Part shown: in pieces, positions 40,972 through 43,555 of the stretch
How the letters are laid out: each line of letters starts with the position of its first letter
How positions within the stretch are numbered: the stretch's first letter is position 1
From: Nocardioides sp.
GTDB lineage: Bacteria; Actinomycetota; Actinomycetes; Propionibacteriales; Nocardioidaceae
NCBI GenBank assembly: GCA_025965275.1
Contig: JAOPXG010000049.1
Coordinates: 1 to 43,555, forward strand
DNA length: 43,555 bases
Direction: 5' to 3'
The notes under the pieces: model-generated
Seen by the model: the letters and a program-made list of their open reading frames with translations, nothing else
What the model was told of the DNA's origin: nothing
Database searches by the model: none
Program-made: the position numbers and the translations under genes

Positions 40972-42078
40972 TCGTCCTCGCTCGCGGATCCGGGCCATGG
41001 GGAGCGGTGGTTGGTCCAGCGGGTTGGCCGCGGCGACCTCGTCCATGGCGTCGAGGATGTTGCGGAGGTTGATCGTCAGTGCGCCGTACACCGGCCACAG
41101 GCTGGGCGTCGGGTCGAGGTCGCCGGCGTCGACCACCAGGGTGTTGAGGCGCTCCCGGGCCGACCTGATGGCTCCCGGGTCGGCGGCGGCGACGGCCCGG
41201 CCGGCGTCGCCGAGCAGCCGCGGCCACCGGTCGCGGAAGCCGGGGTCCCACTGGTCCTGGCTCGCCGAGTGGTAGCCCAGGGTGCGCGCCATGCTGCGCG
41301 TGTCGGCGACCGCCTGCTCGAGGCGCCGCAGCAGGTCGCGCCAGTGGCTGGGGTCGCGGAGTTCGCGCGCCGAGCGGCGCGGGTTCATCCGGCCGCTCTC
41401 CTGGGCCTGGCGCACCAGCGCCCAGGCGTGGTCGAGGTCGCCGTCGAGCGACCGGGTGCGGTCGACCCAGTCGTCGACCTCCCCGTCGGTGCGCTGGGCG
41501 ATCAGCCCGTCGCTCATGTCGACGAGCAGCGCCCCGATCTGGTCGTCGATGCGGTTCATCGCGGCGATCGCCGTACGACGGCGCAGCGGCGGCCAGACGA
41601 CCGCGTTGACCAGCAGGCCCACTCCGATGCCGATGGCGGTGTCGCCGAGGCGGTCCAGCAGCGCGGTGTCGTCGCCCGAGAAGCCGGTGGTCAGCACGAC
41701 CAGCGCGGTCGCCGCGGCCGCGGTCGCCTCGTCGGCGAACCACGGCAGCGCGCCCACCGCGAGGCCGAGGACGAGCACCACCGCGACCGACAGCGTGTCG
41801 AGGCCGAGCGCGTTGCCGACGCCCCAGGCGAGCACGACGCCGACGACGGCGGCGGTGACCTGGCGCAGCCCACGGGAGAACGTCCGGTAGACCGTCGCGT
41901 GGACGACGAGCAGCGCGGCCCAGGGCGCGAGGAACGACTGCGACAGCGAGAACACCTCGGTGGCCAGCACCCAGGCGAGGACGGCCGCGAGCCCGGTCTT
42001 GAGGAGCTGGGTGACGCCGTTCCAGAACACGGGGTCTCGTGCGCGACCGCGCCAGTCGACGGTCGCGAGGATGGTCAT
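40948..42078 (-). CDS. FUSC / aromatic acid exporter-type membrane protein
   Basis: A 376-aa inner-membrane protein with about six helices in the N-terminal half (GLAAVLAWVLATEVFSL, LAPWAALLVVHATVYRTF, VTAAVVGVVLAWGVGNALGL, SVAVVLVLGLAVGALPWF, ATALVVLTTGFSGD, IGIGVGLLVNAVVWPPL). A cytoplasmic helical domain rich in Arg/Asp follows (about residues 190-376), as in the FUSC-like/ArAE family of proposed efflux proteins. The substrate is unknown. The start ATG 42078 has TAACGT 6 nt upstream. The 3' end overlaps the YcaQ-like pseudogene. Confidence 0.88.
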   Translation of the reverse strand: MTILATVDWRGRARDPVFWNGVTQLLKTGLAAVLAWVLATEVFSLSQSFLAPWAALLVVHATVYRTFSRGLRQVTAAVVGVVLAWGVGNALGLDTLSVAVVLVLGLAVGALPWFADEATAAAATALVVLTTGFSGDDTALLDRLGDTAIGIGVGLLVNAVVWPPLRRRTAIAAMNRIDDQIGALLVDMSDGLIAQRTDGEVDDWVDRTRSLDGDLDHAWALVRQAQESGRMNPRRSARELRDPSHWRDLLRRLEQAVADTRSMARTLGYHSASQDQWDPGFRDRWPRLLGDAGRAVAAADPGAIRSARERLNTLVVDAGDLDPTPSLWPVYGALTINLRNILDAMDEVAAANPLDQPPLPMARIRERGRSARRRQG

Positions 42079-42084
42079 CCCGTG

Positions 42085-42090
42085 ACGTTA
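42085..42090 (-). promoter_or_regulatory. -10 box of the leaderless FUSC gene, overlapping the RidA stop codon
   Basis: TAACGT on the minus strand, then CACGGG, then the ATG at 42078. The TAA (42090-42088) is also the RidA stop. Confidence 0.6.
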
Positions 42091-42471
42091 CCCATCCAGC
42101 ACGGCGTCCAGCTCGACCTCGACCTTCCACCGCGGGTCGAGCAGGCCGGCCACGACGACCATCGTCGAGGCCGGCCGCACCGCGCGGAAGAACTCGCCGT
42201 GCACGGCCCCGATGGCGTCGCCGTCGGCGGCGGAGACGACGTACTGCCGCGTCCGGACCACGTCCGACACCGAACCCCCCAGCTCCGCCAGCGCGGTCAG
42301 GCAGATCTCCCAGCACCGGCGGGCCTGGACGGCGGGATCCGGGTCGACCGAGCCGTCCGGCCACACCGGCGCCGTCCCGCTCACCGCGATCGTGGAGCCC
42401 ACGCGGACGGCGCGGCTGAAGCCGATCGAGGCCTCGAAGGGGGAACCGGAGCGGGCGGAGGTTCGCGTCAT
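42088..42471 (-). CDS. RidA/YjgF-family protein
   Basis: A 127-aa protein of the Rid superfamily, trimeric enzymes that hydrolyse reactive enamine/imine intermediates. Motifs: ASIGFSRAVRVGSTIAVSGT, QARRCWEICLTALAELGGSV, VVRTRQYVV and PASTMVVVAGLLDPRWKVEVEL with the Arg-less variant ending typical of the YjgH-like subgroups. Whether the catalytic Arg of archetypal RidA is present (near LLDPRW) needs alignment. The start is ATG 42471, with TAGGGT 6 nt upstream, six residues short of the track start. It is divergent from the ABC exporter operon. Confidence 0.88.
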   Translation of the reverse strand: MTRTSARSGSPFEASIGFSRAVRVGSTIAVSGTAPVWPDGSVDPDPAVQARRCWEICLTALAELGGSVSDVVRTRQYVVSAADGDAIGAVHGEFFRAVRPASTMVVVAGLLDPRWKVEVELDAVLDG

Positions 42472-42477
42472 GGGCAC

Positions 42478-42483
42478 ACCCTA
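42478..42483 (-). promoter_or_regulatory. Candidate -10 box of leaderless ridA-like gene
   Basis: TAGGGT on the minus strand, then GTGCCC, then the ATG at 42471. Confidence 0.6.
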
Positions 42484-42518
42484 GGAGGAATCCAGGTGAA
42501 CCTGTCGGCGCGCCGGTC

Positions 42519-42524
42519 TAGGGT
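42519..42524 (+). promoter_or_regulatory. Candidate -10 box of the ABC transporter operon
   Basis: TAGGGT, 8 nt before the GTG at 42533. Spacing is slightly longer than at the other genes. Confidence 0.45.
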
Positions 42525-42532
42525 CGGGCAAC

Positions 42533-43465
42533 GTGGCAGACACCGACTCGATGATCCTCGCCCAGGGGCTGCGCAAGTCGTTCGGCGACTTCGAGGCCGT
42601 GAAGGGCATCGACGTCGACGTACGCCGCGGCGAGGCGTTCGGGTTCCTCGGCCCCAACGGCGCCGGCAAGTCCTCCACGATGCGGATGATCGCCGCCGTC
42701 TCGCCGGTCAGCGCGGGCGTGCTGCGGATCCTCGGCCTCGACCCGGCCACCGACGGCCCCGAGATCCGCTCGCGGATCGGCGTGTGCCCCCAGGAGGACA
42801 CCCTCGACACCGAGCTGACCGTGCGCGACAACCTCTATGTCTACGGCCGCTACTTCGGCCTGCCCCGCAAGGAGGTCCGCCAGCGGGTCGACGAGCTGCT
42901 CGAGTTCGTCCAGCTCACCGAGAAGGCGTCGGCGATGGTCGAGGACCTGTCCGGCGGCATGAAGCGCCGGCTGACGATCGCCCGCGCGCTGATCAACGAC
43001 CCGCGCATCCTCCTGCTTGATGAGCCGACCACCGGACTCGACCCGCAGGCGCGACATGTGCTCTGGGACCGGCTCTTCCGGCTGAAGGAGCAGGGCACAA
43101 CCCTCGTGCTGACGACTCACCACATGGACGAGGCGGAGCAGCTCTGCGACCGCCTCGTCGTGGTCGACAAGGGAGTCATCATGGCGGAGGGGTCGCCGGC
43201 CGAGCTCATCAGCCGATACTCCAGCCGGGAGGTGCTCGAGGTGCGCTTCGGCTCGGACAACAACGCCGCCGTTGCCGCCCGGCTCGGCAGCATCGGGGAG
43301 CGGTCCGAGGTCCTGCCCGACCGCGTGCTGATCTACACCGCCAACGGCGAGCGGGAGCTCGCGGCGATCCTCGCCGCCGGCTTCGCGCCGATCACCAGTT
43401 TGGTGCGGCGGTCCTCGCTCGAGGACGTGTTCCTCCGTCTCACCGGGCGGAGCCTCGTCGAATGA
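42533..43465 (+). CDS. ABC exporter ATP-binding protein (DrrA/NodI type)
   Basis: A 310-aa ATPase. Walker A is GFLGPNGAGKSSTMRMI, the Q-loop GVCPQEDTLD, the signature LSGGMKRRLTIARALI, Walker B ILLLDEPTTGLDP, and the H-loop LTTHHMDEAEQLCDRL. The C-terminal ~80 residues form the extra domain seen in DrrA/NodI-like proteins. It starts at GTG 42533 and is followed at once by a membrane permease gene, so the pair forms a two-component exporter. The substrate cannot be inferred from the ATPase. Confidence 0.95.
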   Translation: MADTDSMILAQGLRKSFGDFEAVKGIDVDVRRGEAFGFLGPNGAGKSSTMRMIAAVSPVSAGVLRILGLDPATDGPEIRSRIGVCPQEDTLDTELTVRDNLYVYGRYFGLPRKEVRQRVDELLEFVQLTEKASAMVEDLSGGMKRRLTIARALINDPRILLLDEPTTGLDPQARHVLWDRLFRLKEQGTTLVLTTHHMDEAEQLCDRLVVVDKGVIMAEGSPAELISRYSSREVLEVRFGSDNNAAVAARLGSIGERSEVLPDRVLIYTANGERELAAILAAGFAPITSLVRRSSLEDVFLRLTGRSLVE

Positions 43466-43475
43466 GCGCCGCCGC

Positions 43476-43555
43476 ATGACGGCCGTTCGCGGCGGACGGG
43501 TCGAGGCACGGGCGGCGCGCAGGGCCCGGCGCTACGGGACCTGGTACGCGACCGA
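43476..43555 (+). CDS. ABC-2 type permease, N-terminal fragment, runs off the right edge
   Basis: ATG 43476 opens MTAVRGGRVEARAARRARRY followed by GTWYAT, the basic cytoplasmic start typical of NodJ/DrrB-like permeases; only 26 codons are visible. The ATGA overlapping the ATPase stop (43462) encodes only five residues before a stop, so I choose 43476. The membrane helices lie outside the window. Confidence 0.7.
   Translation, partial: MTAVRGGRVEARAARRARRYGTWYAT

Noticed and set aside
43462-43478. ATG overlapping the ABC ATPase stop (ATGA)
   Set aside because: It encodes only MSAAA before a stop; the permease more likely starts at 43476.
1-43555. CRISPR array, tRNA, rRNA, prophage or transposase
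   Set aside because: No regularly spaced repeats, cloverleaf sequence, phage structural gene or transposase was seen by reading both strands and the ORF track.

Overview
The window is about 43.5 kb of very GC-rich, densely coding actinobacterial chromosome. Gene content and style point to Nocardioides or a close relative in the Nocardioidaceae: an F420-type luciferase-like oxidoreductase, a ClgR homologue, a full-length Lhr helicase with an Nei2-type glycosylase, a DUF222/HNH protein, RNase J next to dapA, GTG/TTG starts and many apparently leaderless promoters. The genus is an inference; no rRNA or tRNA gene is present.

Layout. 1-9.6 kb: lpd (partial), a small conserved protein, pepA divergent from gcvT plus a small downstream gene, a SigE-family sigma factor with a membrane-anchored partner, a PhzF-like protein, thyA-folA, a luciferase-like oxidoreductase and a convergent slipin. 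9.7-13.4 kb: dapA, RNase J, and two small envelope proteins on the minus strand. 13.6-20.2 kb: ftsK, a RodZ-like HTH membrane protein, rimO and pgsA. 20.3-25.5 kb: two large secreted enzymes, a 5'-nucleotidase and a nuclease, which together could scavenge phosphate and nucleosides from extracellular DNA. 25.5-28.2 kb: a GH15 enzyme divergent from cinA, then clgR. 28.2-36.6 kb: a secreted metzincin protease, then lhr and nei2 on the minus strand. 36.7-41.0 kb: a decaying stretch with a shortened DUF222/HNH gene, two truncated gene remnants, a second SigE/anchor pair, and two pseudogenes (a cyclic-nucleotide-binding/thioredoxin-reductase fusion and a YcaQ-like winged-helix protein). 41.0-43.5 kb: an FUSC-type membrane protein, a RidA-family protein and the start of an ABC exporter operon.

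The ftsK-rodZ-like-rimO-pgsA-cinA-clgR order is a recognisable actinobacterial neighbourhood. Here it is interrupted between pgsA and cinA by the nucleotidase, nuclease and GH15 genes. Two features recur across the window. At least eleven genes have a TANNNT hexamer 6-7 nt before the start codon, which suggests leaderless transcription. Intergenic gaps often hold GTCGAGCAGG / GTCTCGAC-type inverted repeats, one of which also appears inside lpd.

I did not find a clear new defence, mobile or biosynthetic system. The most notable observations are the decay zone at 36.7-41 kb, the two parallel sigma/anchor modules, the compact divergent leaderless promoters, a long hairpin before rimO, and the domain-fused RodZ-like protein. 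All coordinates were worked out by hand from the sequence and the ORF track.
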